From NCBI RefSeq assembly GCF_020521235.1, contig NZ_BLAY01000069.1, positions 1 to 47,734 of the forward strand: a DNA stretch of 47,734 nucleotides, given 5' to 3'. Below the pieces are notes generated by a model that saw nothing but the letters and a program-made list of their open reading frames with translations, was not told the DNA's origin and searched no databases. This document shows positions 17,075-26,900 of the stretch, one piece after another; position 1 is the stretch's first letter; every line of letters starts with the position of its first letter. The stretch comes from Microseira wollei NIES-4236. GTDB lineage: Bacteria > Cyanobacteriota > Cyanobacteriia > Cyanobacteriales > Aerosakkonemataceae. A program made the translations under genes and the position numbers.

Positions 17075-17443
17075 GTGATTCACATCGAGCAGAAAACCCA
17101 CACAACCCAAGACGGCACGACTGTTATCGTTTTAACACCTAAAGGCCGTCTCGATATCACAACGGCGTGGCAATTTCGCTTGAAATTGCAGGAGTGCATC
17201 TCCAAACTCAGCCGTCACGTGGTGGTAAATTTAGGTCAAGTTGGTTTTATTGACAGTTCTGGCCTCACCTCATTGGTCGCAGGCATGAGAGATGCCGACA
17301 AGGTAAAAGGCAGTTTTCGGATTTGTAACGTGCATCCCGAAGCTAGATTGGTGTTTGAAGTCACTATGATGGATTCGGTATTTGAAATCTTTGAAACCGA
17401 GGAAGAAGCTCTCGAAGGAGTTCCCCGCAGCATGGTAGGTTAA
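17075..17443 (+). CDS. STAS-domain anti-sigma-factor antagonist
   Basis: 122 residues from a GTG at 17075, the only start that keeps the first beta strand (IHIEQKTHTTQDGTTVIVLTPKGRLD). The STAS fold is clear: 'GRLDITTAWQFRLKL', 'HVVVNLGQVGFIDSSGLTSLVAGMRDA', and 'FRICNVHPEARLVFEVTMMDSVFEIFETEEEAL'. The serine pair in FIDSSGL is the site phosphorylated by HPK-type anti-sigma kinases in SpoIIAA/RsbV proteins. Cyanobacterial members take part in carbon or stress partner-switching. No kinase or phosphatase lies beside it. Confidence 0.92.
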   Translation: MIHIEQKTHTTQDGTTVIVLTPKGRLDITTAWQFRLKLQECISKLSRHVVVNLGQVGFIDSSGLTSLVAGMRDADKVKGSFRICNVHPEARLVFEVTMMDSVFEIFETEEEALEGVPRSMVG

Positions 17444-17484
17444 GCGCTGGCTGTATCTTCAGCATTGGTAACAAATCAAGCAAG

Positions 17485-17514
17485 CTCCTCTCTTTTACGG
17501 GAGGAGAATATTTT
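17485..17514 (+). terminator. Hairpin after STAS gene
   Basis: CTCCTC-TCTTTTACGG-GAGGAG forms a 6-bp stem, followed by AATATTTTAT. It lies 42 bases past the STAS stop. A weak intrinsic terminator is likely. Confidence 0.5.
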
Positions 17515-17706
17515 ATATGGGCACAAAAGCAGAAAAATCCTGCCGTTTGGTAAAGCGGTAAGGCGCAAGCAGGGCGCCCCAGATGGCTTTACTTCGCGCT
17601 CAATACTCGCAAAGCACTTTTCTTTTGGCAAAATCAGACAAACAATCGCTTCTTTGTCACTTACCATTGAATCAGCTATTCGTTCACTGCATCAACGAGG
17701 CTTTTG

Positions 17707-18395
17707 ATGAACGACCAATGGGATCTGAGCGAATTCCGTCCATTCGTAGAAGAAACACTCAAACAATGGCAAGTGCCAGGAGTAGCGATCGCGATCGTAC
17801 AAAATGGGCTACCCATCTAAGATGGGACATTGTGGCAAATGGAGAAGGGGAAAGGGGGAAAGGGGGAAAGGGGAAAAGGGGAAAAGTTTGTTCATCCTTC
17901 CCCCTTTTCGGGTTTCCCTTTTCCCCAGTCCGGCGTCTATTGTCTTGCGCCTACCTGGTAGCCCATTATTACTATGATGTTTTTGCAGCGACCATTGTGC
18001 AATTGGACCCTCGAATCAAGTTCTCATTTTCTACAGACCTCAAGGGAAATATTGCCTCTTTAGCGATTCAGCTAGATCCAGAGGTCAAGCATATAGTATT
18101 CATCCGAAAAGCAGAGCGAGAACTGACTGAGAAAAGCTTTTTACAACAATTTGTTGGCATTTATGAATTTGCATCGGACAGTTCTACTTTAACTATTGCA
18201 TTGAAGAATGAGACTTTGACAGCAACATTTCAAGGAGAGAGGGAGAATGTGTTAGTTCCCGAGCGGGGAACTGAGTTCAATCTCCAGGGGCACTCTGGTT
18301 TTAGTATTGAGTTTAAGTCGGATGAAAATGGGCAATTTACCCAGGCGTTCTTTATACTGCCCGGTGCAGTATTGATAGCTAAAAAACGAGCTTGA
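17707..18395 (+). pseudogene. Beta-lactamase-family serine hydrolase, internal deletion at a MITE
   Basis: The first 37 codons (MNDQWDLSEFRPFVEETLKQW, then QVPGVAIAIVQNGLPI) are the N-terminus of a CubicO/AmpC-type serine hydrolase, after which a stop lies inside a 157-bp MITE. Past the MITE, the frame HYYYDVFAATIVQLDPRIKFSF, continuing to FLQQFVGIYEFASDSS and AVLIAKKRA, is the C-terminal lipocalin-like domain (DUF3471 type) of the same family. The ~350 residues between, including the SxxK and YxN catalytic motifs, are missing. So the gene is dead, with the MITE at the deletion joint. Confidence 0.85.
17807..17963 (-). mobile_element. MITE, 157 bp, copy 2 (GGCTACC termini)
   Basis: Inverted copy of the element at 9982. 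It begins GGCTACCCATCTAAGATGGGAC, contains GTTCATCCTTCCCCCTTTT, and ends TGTCTTGCGCCTACCTGGTAGCC. Flanks are ACAAAATG on the left and CATTATTA on the right, so no target duplication remains. That fits a deletion that started at the element and removed one flank along with most of the hydrolase gene. Confidence 0.85.
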
Positions 18396-18656
18396 ACGGC
18401 ATTTACAGCGGGTTACAGCCGATGGCAATACACCTGGGTGAGGGTGGAGTATAGCGTATATTACTACAAGTGATATCATGTCTGGTGGCATCGGTAGTGT
18501 ATGCTCTTGGTGTGAACAATACTGTGCGTTCGCGCCAGGGTTGCAAAGGCATATCGCGTGCATTTTAGATAGCGGTCAGAGGCCACCAATGAAACCAGGT
18601 AAAACCATGAATTAGATCGCGCTGTTTGTCACCAATTATTATCATTAATTAGCAAT

Positions 18657-20327
18657 TTAAGCTGGATTTTGCTGCGAATCTTCAATTAAATTTACAAGCC
18701 AATCTTTGACCAACAAAGTAGCGCGACAGTCGTCTTCGTTGTAGCGTAAAATTGCGTCGAGGTAGTGGCGATCGCTTACCTTTAACCACTGGTCATACCA
18801 ATATATACATAACTGTCCATTTGCTTGAGGATTTTGCCATTCAAAACCCAACCAGCGGGCAATATGTTTGAGTGCATAACTTTGCACTGGTAACGTTACG
18901 GCTTGTTTAACTCGTGAGTGGATATCGACAAAGCGCGCCTGGATGGATTTAACTTGATCGTAGGGTGTTTTATAGCACTTGGCTAACCGTTTTACCGTCT
19001 CGACTTCGTAGTCGCAAAAATGAAAAATCGGCGCGTCGGGATAGCAGGAAACCAACTCTAAAAACTGTTCCCAAATCAAACCTTCATCTTCGGGTCTTTC
19101 TGCCAAAAAAGGATAAAATTTTTCTGTTTTGGCTGCCCTATCTACAACTAAAACCCCTAACAAATAATCTAAATTAATATCTGGTTCGGCTTCTATATCG
19201 AAATAAAGTTCGATCGGCGCAGTTGGTAACGCATCCGCCGCGAAAGGTGGAGAATCGCTTAAAATTACTTTATTTTGCCAGACGGATTGAGCTTGTCTGA
19301 CTAATTGAATCGCAATATCTCTTTCGATGGTCGGTTCTAACCAATCGACATCCGCGCCAGCGAGGGATTCTACCGTTGTTAGGTTGAGACTTCGCAAGTA
19401 ACTGTATCGACTCGGACTCACCCCCGGTATCAAAGACAAATGTTGCTCGAATTGAGCTAGTGCGTAACAGTGACTGTACCAGCGACAAAGATTGCACCGC
19501 TGACGGGAAATAAACACTTCTGGTTCTTCCTGCTGTTGCAGCAAAGCGATGCATTCATGCAAAACACCCTGCATCTTGGGCATAACTTTTGGTAAATTGA
19601 CCTGATAGGGCGGGCGATCGCGCAAAATCAACCACGCCGTTTCCGGCAAACTTTCTTGTACCGCCGCCAGGACAAAAGCGTGAAACGCGGCAATAATTTG
19701 ATAATCCTGCTTGGGACGCTTGCCCAGTTCAATTTGGTAGGGAACGTAACACCAATCCCCAAAAATAGATTCTCCCGGCTGTTTAACCAATAAATCCGCA
19801 CAGCTTAATAAAGTGACAAAGCGAGGTGCTTCCACTTTCCCCGCCTGTTGCATCGCGGTATGTGGAAGAAGACGCGGTGACGGGGGGACACCGTGACGCG
19901 GGGAAGAGGACAGTCTGAAGCTCTGACACTCTGAGACAGGGAAATTTTCACTCGACCCGTCACCCCTTCTTTGCGTCACCGCGTCTTCTTGGTCATCATT
20001 ACTCGGTAGAGAACAAGAGTCTTCCTCGTCCCAAACCCGATCTGACGACAATTGCGCCAGCAACACCCCTTGATAGATCGCCTCCACCCCTTGGTGCATC
20101 AATTCCAAGGTCGCTCTAGCACCCGCTTGCCAATCTCCCTTACGATACTCTGGTTGGCGATAAATTTTCCCTGCCAAAACAGTTCGTTCCTGGGCGAACC
20201 GATCCTGTTGTAGTTTCAAATGAAAATCGCCGATCGGATCGAGCTGTTCAGGATCTCCATAAACATCCAGAAAAGCTCGCCTCTCACAGCGCTGGTAACT
20301 TAGTAGCAGTTCCGCAGTCAACAACAT
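18657..20327 (-). CDS. TM0106-family RecB-like nuclease with RNase-H-like C-terminal domain
   Basis: 556 residues. The N-terminal half is the TM0106/RecB-like (PD-D/ExK) domain: LLTAELLLSYQRCERRAFLDVYGD, then 'FVTLLSCADLLVKQPG' and 'YVPYQIELGKRPKQDYQI', with cysteines CERR and 'RQRCNLCRWYSHC' that may hold an Fe-S cluster. The C-terminal half is a DEDD/RNase-H-like exonuclease fold (YprB-like): 'ELYFDIEAEPDINLDYLLGVL', 'FHFCDYEVETVKRL', and 'AILRYNEDDCRATLLVKDWL'. Substrate is unknown; a nucleic-acid repair role is likely. Residues ~113-155 are low-complexity and encoded by an in-frame palindromic repeat (19866-19990) absent from the expected domain. Confidence 0.85.
   Translation of the reverse strand: MLLTAELLLSYQRCERRAFLDVYGDPEQLDPIGDFHLKLQQDRFAQERTVLAGKIYRQPEYRKGDWQAGARATLELMHQGVEAIYQGVLLAQLSSDRVWDEEDSCSLPSNDDQEDAVTQRRGDGSSENFPVSECQSFRLSSSPRHGVPPSPRLLPHTAMQQAGKVEAPRFVTLLSCADLLVKQPGESIFGDWCYVPYQIELGKRPKQDYQIIAAFHAFVLAAVQESLPETAWLILRDRPPYQVNLPKVMPKMQGVLHECIALLQQQEEPEVFISRQRCNLCRWYSHCYALAQFEQHLSLIPGVSPSRYSYLRSLNLTTVESLAGADVDWLEPTIERDIAIQLVRQAQSVWQNKVILSDSPPFAADALPTAPIELYFDIEAEPDINLDYLLGVLVVDRAAKTEKFYPFLAERPEDEGLIWEQFLELVSCYPDAPIFHFCDYEVETVKRLAKCYKTPYDQVKSIQARFVDIHSRVKQAVTLPVQSYALKHIARWLGFEWQNPQANGQLCIYWYDQWLKVSDRHYLDAILRYNEDDCRATLLVKDWLVNLIEDSQQNPA
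19866..19990. repeat. In-frame palindromic repeat inside the nuclease gene
   Basis: A 17-bp perfect inverted repeat (AAGAAGACGCGGTGACG at 19866-19882, complement at 19974-19990) brackets a 91-base centre with internal GACGCGG repeats. The segment adds polar residues (QRRGDGSS..., SSSPRHGVPPSPRLLPH) without breaking the frame. It looks like a small mobile palindrome tolerated in a linker. Confidence 0.8.
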
Positions 20328-20454
20328 AACCTTAACTTACCAATAAATTCCACAGACTGCGAACTCTCCTCTTCTTCCTCTTCCTTGGCGTTCTTGGCTT
20401 CTTGGCGGTTTAATCCTAAAATACTCAATCTTGCCACCCTTCCCACCCACAACC

Positions 20455-21627
20455 ATGACCGACGCAAAAACCGAACAACACCGTGCCTTATTTCCAGCTT
20501 TGGCGAATAAAGCCTATTTCAATTATGGCGGTACTGGACCCCTTCCCAGTTTGGCACTCGCAGCAATTTCCCAAGCTTACCAATTCATCCAGCAAGCAGG
20601 TCCATTTTCCAGTGCGGTTAACGATTGGATCGACATCGAAGCCGATCGCACCCGCATGGCGATCGCATCCCAACTCGGCGTCTCCAAACTTTCCATCGCC
20701 CTCACCGAAGATGTCACCGTCGGGTGCAATATTGCCCTCTGGGGCATAGATTGGTCTGCGGGCGACCATATATTAATATCCGACTGCGAACATCCCGGCA
20801 TTGTCGCCGCAGTCAAAGAACTCCAGCGCCGTTTTGGCATTGAAATCTCTATTTGCTCCCTCGTCGAAACTCTCGATCGAGGCGACCCAGTTGCAGCCAT
20901 CGTCCAACACCTGCGACCTTCTACCCGCCTAGTAGTAATCAGTCACATCCTCTGGAATACAGGACAAGTTTTACCCCTCGCCCAAATCGCCACAGCCTGC
21001 AAAAATGTTTCTTCGGCAAGGATTTTAGTCGATGCTGCCCAATCTGTCGGCGTGCTGCCGTTAAATCTGGGCGAAATCCCCATCGATTTTTATGCCTTTA
21101 CTGGTCATAAATGGTGGTGCGGCCCGGAAGGACTCGGCGGTCTTTACATCTCACCCGATGCTCTAGAATCTTTAAACCCTACCTTTATCGGCTGGCGCGG
21201 CATTGTTACCGATAGCAGCGGCAATCCGATTCGCTGGCAATCCGATGCGCGACGTTATGAAGTTGCTACCTCTGCTTATCCACTGATGGCAGGTTTGGCG
21301 GAAGCGATCGCTCTCCACGAGCGATGGGGTTCTCCCCAACAACGCCTGCAACAAATCCAGCATCTGAGTCACTATCTCTGGCAACGCTTATCCGAGTTAC
21401 CTTATATCAACTGTCTGAATACTTCCCCTCCCGCCGCCGGTCTTGTTTCTTTCCAAGTTAAAGGTATCCCCCACAATCAATTCGTCAAACTTCTCGAACA
21501 ACAAAACTGCTTTATCCGCACGATTCGCTTCCCAGACTGCGTCCGCGCCTGCGTCCACTACTTCACTTTCCCATCCGAAATCCATCTCCTACTCGATGTT
21601 GTCGATTCTGTCAAGTCCGCCCTTTAG
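20455..21627 (+). CDS. Class V aminotransferase-fold PLP enzyme
   Basis: 390 residues from the ATG at 20455. Fold-type I class V features: 'AYFNYGGTGPLP' at the start, 'ISHILWNTGQVLPLAQIA' near mid-protein, 'ILVDAAQSVGVLPLNL' (the Asp that holds the pyridine N and the Gln stacking motif), and the Schiff-base lysine Lys219 in 'FYAFTGHKWWCGPEGLGGLYIS'. These are shared by cysteine desulfurases, isopenicillin-N epimerase-like and EgtE-like enzymes. The cysteine-bearing loop of SufS/IscS is not obvious, so a lyase or epimerase-like enzyme is as likely. No pathway partner is adjacent. Confidence 0.85.
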   Translation: MTDAKTEQHRALFPALANKAYFNYGGTGPLPSLALAAISQAYQFIQQAGPFSSAVNDWIDIEADRTRMAIASQLGVSKLSIALTEDVTVGCNIALWGIDWSAGDHILISDCEHPGIVAAVKELQRRFGIEISICSLVETLDRGDPVAAIVQHLRPSTRLVVISHILWNTGQVLPLAQIATACKNVSSARILVDAAQSVGVLPLNLGEIPIDFYAFTGHKWWCGPEGLGGLYISPDALESLNPTFIGWRGIVTDSSGNPIRWQSDARRYEVATSAYPLMAGLAEAIALHERWGSPQQRLQQIQHLSHYLWQRLSELPYINCLNTSPPAAGLVSFQVKGIPHNQFVKLLEQQNCFIRTIRFPDCVRACVHYFTFPSEIHLLLDVVDSVKSAL

Positions 21628-22229
21628 CTGCCGTCGCCGCGCCGGTGCTTTTAGACTGGTTAAATATCAATTTTTCCTGACATTTTGAGCGATAGGGGTG
21701 CCAACTCTTGTACGCAAGTTTCCATGTTTGAGTTATATTGATATTATGGCTATTTTTACGGTTATATATGGGCGCACGGATTCCCATTATCCGAATGTTA
21801 AGCATAATAATATTTCAACACAAAACTTCAAACTCGTCAACCCCCCTAAAATAGTGAAATAATTAAGAATAATTATCAATAATTTGTTATGGTTCCTTGA
21901 CTTGGTTTTAATCTTTAAAAATTAGAGATTAGTTTAATAAGCTAAGCTTATATGTGATGAACCGCGAAGACGCGAAGGGCGCGAAGGTAAGAGAAAAGAA
22001 GAAGATAGGGAATGTTAGAGTACTGAAGAGAGTAAGGCAGAAGGTAGAAGTGGGGAAAATTGAGCAAGAATTAGACAGCCAAAACTCAGAAACCCGCTTC
22101 CTCCTCTGATTACTCGCTTCGGCGCTACAGGACCACCTATCTTCTTCTCTTCTTGCTTGGCGTTCTACGCTTCGGGAAGTCGCTACCCTTGTCTATGGCG
22201 TCTTGGCGGTTGATTAAATCGGTGAGGAT
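21628..22229. other. Gene-free stretch with an imperfect long palindrome
   Basis: 602 bases without a gene. From 21960 (ACCGCGAAGACGCGAAGGGC, then AGAGAAAAGAAGAAG) to 22212 (CTTCTTCTCTTCTTGC, then GGCGTCTTGGCGGTT) the two halves are roughly inverted copies. The same 'CTTGGCGTTCTTGG...CTTGGCGGTT' half-element sits at 20366-20412, upstream of the PLP enzyme. The AT-rich first 300 bases show nothing further. Confidence 0.55.
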
Positions 22230-23315
22230 GTGTTGAAAACTCGACCTGTTTTATATATTGCGATTACCAATCACGGATTCGGTCATGCGGTGCGCGCCGC
22301 CTCGGTCGCGGCAGAAGTGCAACGGTTAAACCCAGAAATTCTGCTAATTTTAGTCACGACAGCGCCGCGTTGGTTGTTGGAGTCGTATATTCCGGGAGAT
22401 TTTATCCATCGACCCCGCGCGTTTGATGTGGGGGTGATTCAGTCGGATAGTTTAACGATGGATAAAAATGCCACTTTGGAAAAATTGCGGCACATTCGTT
22501 CTACTCAGCAATCGATTATTGCGGGAGAGGTTGGCTTTATCCGGCAAAATCGAGTGGGATTAATGCTGGCAGATATTCCGCCGTTAGCGCCTGTTATCGC
22601 CAAAGCTGCGGGGATACCTTGTTGGATGTTGAGTAACTTTGGCTGGGATTTTATTTATGGAGCTTGGGGGGGAGAGTTTATCGAAATAGCTGAGTGGATT
22701 AAGGATTGTTTTGGTTTATGCGATCGCTTGTTTCGTCTCCCGTTAAATGAACCCATGTCGGCGTTTCGGGTAATTGAAGATGTGGGTTTAACTGGTGGGA
22801 CACCTCATTACAGTCCAGAGGAGTTGCGATTGCGGTTTAATATAACTGCACCACCGGAAAGAACAATCTTGCTCAGCTTTGGTGGATTGGGGTTGCAGGC
22901 GATTCCCTACGAGAATTTAAGTCAATTTCCCGATTGGCAATTTATCAGCTTTGATGACAATGCTCCCGATTTACCCAATTTAATTAAAATCGGAGAGCGC
23001 TCGCTGCGTCCGGTGGATTTTATGCCGCTGTGCGGGCGAGTCATTTCTAAACCGGGTTACAGTACTTTTTCGGAAGCGTTGCGCTTAGAATTGCCGATCG
23101 TATCCCTGACTCGCTCTGGCTTTGCCGAATCTCCCTTACTTATCGAAGGGATGCAAAATTATGGGTATCATCAAATTATTCACCCATCGGAGTTCTTCGC
23201 GACGAGTTGGGAATTTCTCCACCAACCCCTACAACCGCCCCTTAAAACTCAACGGTTAGATAAACGAGGCAGCTTCGCGATCGCCCAAGCGATTGTAAAT
23301 TACTTCCAACGGTAG
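22230..23315 (+). CDS. Glycosyltransferase-like protein (GT-B type, ARA1 N-domain-like)
   Basis: 361 residues from a GTG at 22230 with GTGAGGAT just before it. The start 'PVLYIAITNHGFGHAVRAASVAAEV' is the first Rossmann strand with the GHxxR loop of MurG/GT28-like proteins. It also resembles the N-terminal domain of plant L-arabinokinase. 'SNFGWDFIYGAW' and, in the second domain, 'ILLSFGGLGLQAIPYENLSQ' and 'VISKPGYSTFSEALRLELPIVSLTRSGFAESPLL' form a nucleotide-sugar site. Substrate unknown. It lies 57 bp before yjbQ on the same strand and may be cotranscribed. Confidence 0.8.
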   Translation: MLKTRPVLYIAITNHGFGHAVRAASVAAEVQRLNPEILLILVTTAPRWLLESYIPGDFIHRPRAFDVGVIQSDSLTMDKNATLEKLRHIRSTQQSIIAGEVGFIRQNRVGLMLADIPPLAPVIAKAAGIPCWMLSNFGWDFIYGAWGGEFIEIAEWIKDCFGLCDRLFRLPLNEPMSAFRVIEDVGLTGGTPHYSPEELRLRFNITAPPERTILLSFGGLGLQAIPYENLSQFPDWQFISFDDNAPDLPNLIKIGERSLRPVDFMPLCGRVISKPGYSTFSEALRLELPIVSLTRSGFAESPLLIEGMQNYGYHQIIHPSEFFATSWEFLHQPLQPPLKTQRLDKRGSFAIAQAIVNYFQR

Positions 23316-23371
23316 TCATTGCCAGGAGCGATCGCATTTACCCCGGCTAAATCACCAATGACTAATTACCC

Positions 23372-23791
23372 ATGACCCATTACCAACAGTTACTTAAAAT
23401 TCAAACAACTGGCAAATCTTTGTCTAAGATTACCGGCAAGGTTCAGTCAGTTGTCGGCGAATCCGGGATAGAAACCGGACTTTGTAGCTTATTTTTGCGC
23501 CACACCTCGGCTAGCTTGCTGATTCAAGAAAATGCTGACCCGGACGTGCTGAAAGACTTGGAAAACTTCTTCTCCCAGCTAGTGCCAGAAGACGATCGGC
23601 TTTATATCCACAACGCCGAAGGACCAGATGATATGCCCGCCCACATCCGCACCGCCCTGACAAAAACATCGGAACAGATACCGATCGATCGCGGTCGATT
23701 GTTACTGGGAACCTGGCAAGGCATTTATATTTGGGAACATCGGCAACACGGGTATATTCGAGAACTCGTCGTCCATATTTCCGGCAACTAG
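23372..23791 (+). CDS. yjbQ: YjbQ family protein (UPF0047; secondary thiamine-phosphate synthase)
   Basis: 139 residues, the full length of the family. Conserved elements: 'GLCSLFLRHTSASLLIQENADPDVLKDLENFF', 'NAEGPDDMPAHIRTALT', 'GRLLLGTWQGIYIWEHRQHG', and 'RELVVHISG'. The His in LRHTSAS, the His in 'DMPAHIR' and the H near 'EHR' are the conserved metal/active-site set. Some members replace ThiE in thiamine-phosphate synthesis weakly in vivo; the true role is unsettled. The start codon lies inside an STRR stretch (CATGACCCATTACC), an unusual place for a translation start. Confidence 0.93.
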   Translation: MTHYQQLLKIQTTGKSLSKITGKVQSVVGESGIETGLCSLFLRHTSASLLIQENADPDVLKDLENFFSQLVPEDDRLYIHNAEGPDDMPAHIRTALTKTSEQIPIDRGRLLLGTWQGIYIWEHRQHGYIRELVVHISGN

Positions 23792-23942
23792 ATAATTTGT
23801 GCTTTCGCGGTACTTGATCTGCTTAGTTTTGCCCAAGTTATAACTTTTGTAAAAAAGATAGCAACCCCCTATCCCCAAACGGTGAAAATTTTGAGGATAA
23901 TTAAAAAAATAGAAAATAATTAAAAAATCACGCCTGGGAGGG

Positions 23943-26900
23943 ATGGCAAAATTGCTAAGCTACAATTCAAGCCCAACGGGCATCCGGAAAAAATCCCACA
24001 GGTCAAAGCCAATGGCAGACCGTTTTTTTAAGTTGTCGTTGGATTTGCTGTGTATAGCCGGACTAGACGGCTATTTCAAGCACGTCAACCCGGCATGGGA
24101 AAAAACCCTGGGTTTTAGACAAAGCGAACTCTTAGCCAAACCTTTCCTGGAATTAGTTCACCCGGAAGACCGGGAAGCAACGATTGCGGAAGTCAAAAAA
24201 CTAGACAGTGGGATAGAAACGATCCGATTTGAGAATCGCTACCTGTGCAAAGACGGGTCGTATAAATGGCTAATCTGGAATGCAGCACCCTACTTAGAAG
24301 AAGGTTTAATTTATGCAGTGGCGCGGGATATCACCGAACAAAAGCAAGCTGAACAAGAACTGCGGGATTTGAGTGCAGCGCTGGCGAATGCGGTAGAGGG
24401 AATTTCGCGCTTAGATACCCAAGGGCGATATATCAGCGCCAATAAAGCTTATGCGAACGCAGCGGGATACGAACCAGAAGAAATGATCGGCATGGAATGG
24501 CCTTTGACCGTTCATCCGGAAGACATAGAAAAATTAATAGCCGCCTACGAACAAATGCTCAAAGACGGCAAAGTCGAAGCGGAAGCAAGGGGAATTCGCA
24601 AAGACGGGTCGATCTTTTACAAGCAAGTCGTGATGGTCTGCGCCTACGACGCCCAACATAGGTTCATCGGACATCACTGCTTCATGAAAGATATCACCGA
24701 ACGCAAGCAGATGGAAGCAGCGTTAATCCAAGCAAAAGAACTGTTAGAGTTGCGAGTCGAAGCGCGTACTGCCCAATTAAGGCAAACCGTGCAACAGCTA
24801 GAAAGCGAAATCCTCGAACGCAAGATGGCAGAAGCAGCACGGGAACAAGCTAAAGAAGAGTTAGAAATTAGCAACGGTTTATTGCGTTCGGTGATCGAAG
24901 GTACTCCCGATAGCATCTTCGTGAAAGACCTTCAAGGACGCTACCAGATGATTAACTCGGCGGGTGCGATCGCCATGGGAAAATCCGTAGCAGAAATTAT
25001 CGGCAAAGACGATCGCGAATTAATGCCAGAGGAAATATGGCGTCAGATTCAAGCAACGGATCGTCGCATTATGGAAACGGGGGAAACCCAGATTTTGGAA
25101 GAAGAGGTCACGAGGGATAACTTGACTCGGACTTATTTATCTACTAAAAATGCTTACCGCGATCGCAACGGCAATATTATCGGCGTCATGGGAATTTCGC
25201 GAGACATCACCTTTCGCAAACAAGCGCGAGAAGCGCTGTATCGAGAACGGGAATTTCTCAACGCTTTGCTAGATAACCTGCAAGACGGTATCGTCGCTTG
25301 CGACGCCAACGGCACTTTAACCTTATTTAACCGCGCCACCCGCGACTATTGCGGCTTACCCGAACAACCGATTCCCCCCGAAATGTGGGCAAAATACTAT
25401 AACATCTACATGCCCGACGGGAAAACCCCAATGCCAACCGAAGAGATTCCTTTATTTAGAGCATTTCGGGGAGAAACGATTCGCAACGTCGAAATGGTAC
25501 TCGTCCCCAAAGATAGAAAACCGCGGACTTTACTTGCTTCGGGTCAACCGATTATCGACGCCTCTGGGAACAAACTCGGTGCGGTTGTAGCGATGCACGA
25601 TATCACCGACCGTAAAATAGCAGAAGCTGCATTAAAAGCCAGCGAAGCACAATATCGTCGCATCGTAGAAACAGCCAACGAAGGCATTTGGATGCTAGAT
25701 GAAAATGGGATGACAACCTTTGTCAATCCCCAAATGGCGGCGATGTTGGGATATCGCGTCGCAGAAATGCTAGGCGAACCTTTGGTAGCATTTATGGACG
25801 AAAAGGGAATTGCGATCGCTAAAACCAAATTAGAACATCGTCGCCCAGGAATCGCCGAACAAAACGATTTTAAATTTACCCGCAAAGATGGTTCAGATTT
25901 GTGGGCAATTGTTTCTACCAATCCCATCTACGATACAGAGGGTAAATATGCCGGAACCTTGGGCATGATTACCGATATTACCTCGCGCAAACAAACCGAA
26001 GCCGCCCTCGCCAAACAACAGCAAACTTTGAGGACGATTTTAGATAATACCCCGATTTGGATTTGGATGACGGATCGCAACGGGAAAATGCAGTTTGTGA
26101 ATAAAACCTTCTGCGAAAACGTCGGCATACCCGAATCGCGCTTTCTCGAAGTTTCCCACTATTCGGAAATATTAGGATTAGAAGCATCAGCCAACAGCAT
26201 GGCGTCCGATGCTGCTTGCTGGTCGCAGGAATTACCCCATCATTCGGAAGAAAGTCTGCCGTTTGTAGATGGTCAACAGCATTATCTGGAAATTACCAAA
26301 GCCAAAATTAAAGATAAAGACGGCAACATCATCGGCTTAATTGGTTTGGGCGTAGACGCCACCTTTCGCAGACGACAAGCGCAAGAATTGCAAGCATCGG
26401 AACAAAAGTATCGACTCCTGGCGCAAAGGGAAGCGCTACTCAACCAACTCGCCAGCCATATCCGCAATTCCCTGGACGTGAATACCATCCTGGAAACCGC
26501 CGTACAAGAAATCCAGACCTTGTTGCAACTCGATCGGTGCAACTTTGTTTGGTATCGCCCCGCATCTGCACCCCCCGTTTGGCAAGTCGTCACCGAAGCC
26601 AAGATTCCCACCCTAGCTTCTCAAGTCGGCGTCTATCCAGTCGAAGCCAATATCCTGGTCGAACAGCTAATAAACCAGGCAATCTTGCGTGCCTCCGATT
26701 TGAAAAACTCCCGAAATCTAGAGGGTAGGAGATTATATCATAAATATGGATATAGGGCAATAGTATCTTTACCGATACAAACGCCTTCTGGGGCAATTGG
26801 GTTGCTGGTTTGCGCCCAGTGCGACAATGGGCGAACTTGGTGCGACGAAGAAGTGGAACTGCTGCGGGCGGTGGCGGATCAACTAGCGATCGCGCTATAC

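Noticed and set aside
17465-17707. 80-codon frame between STAS and the hydrolase
   Set aside because: Begins over a hairpin, has no recognised domain, and overlaps the hydrolase start region in another frame.
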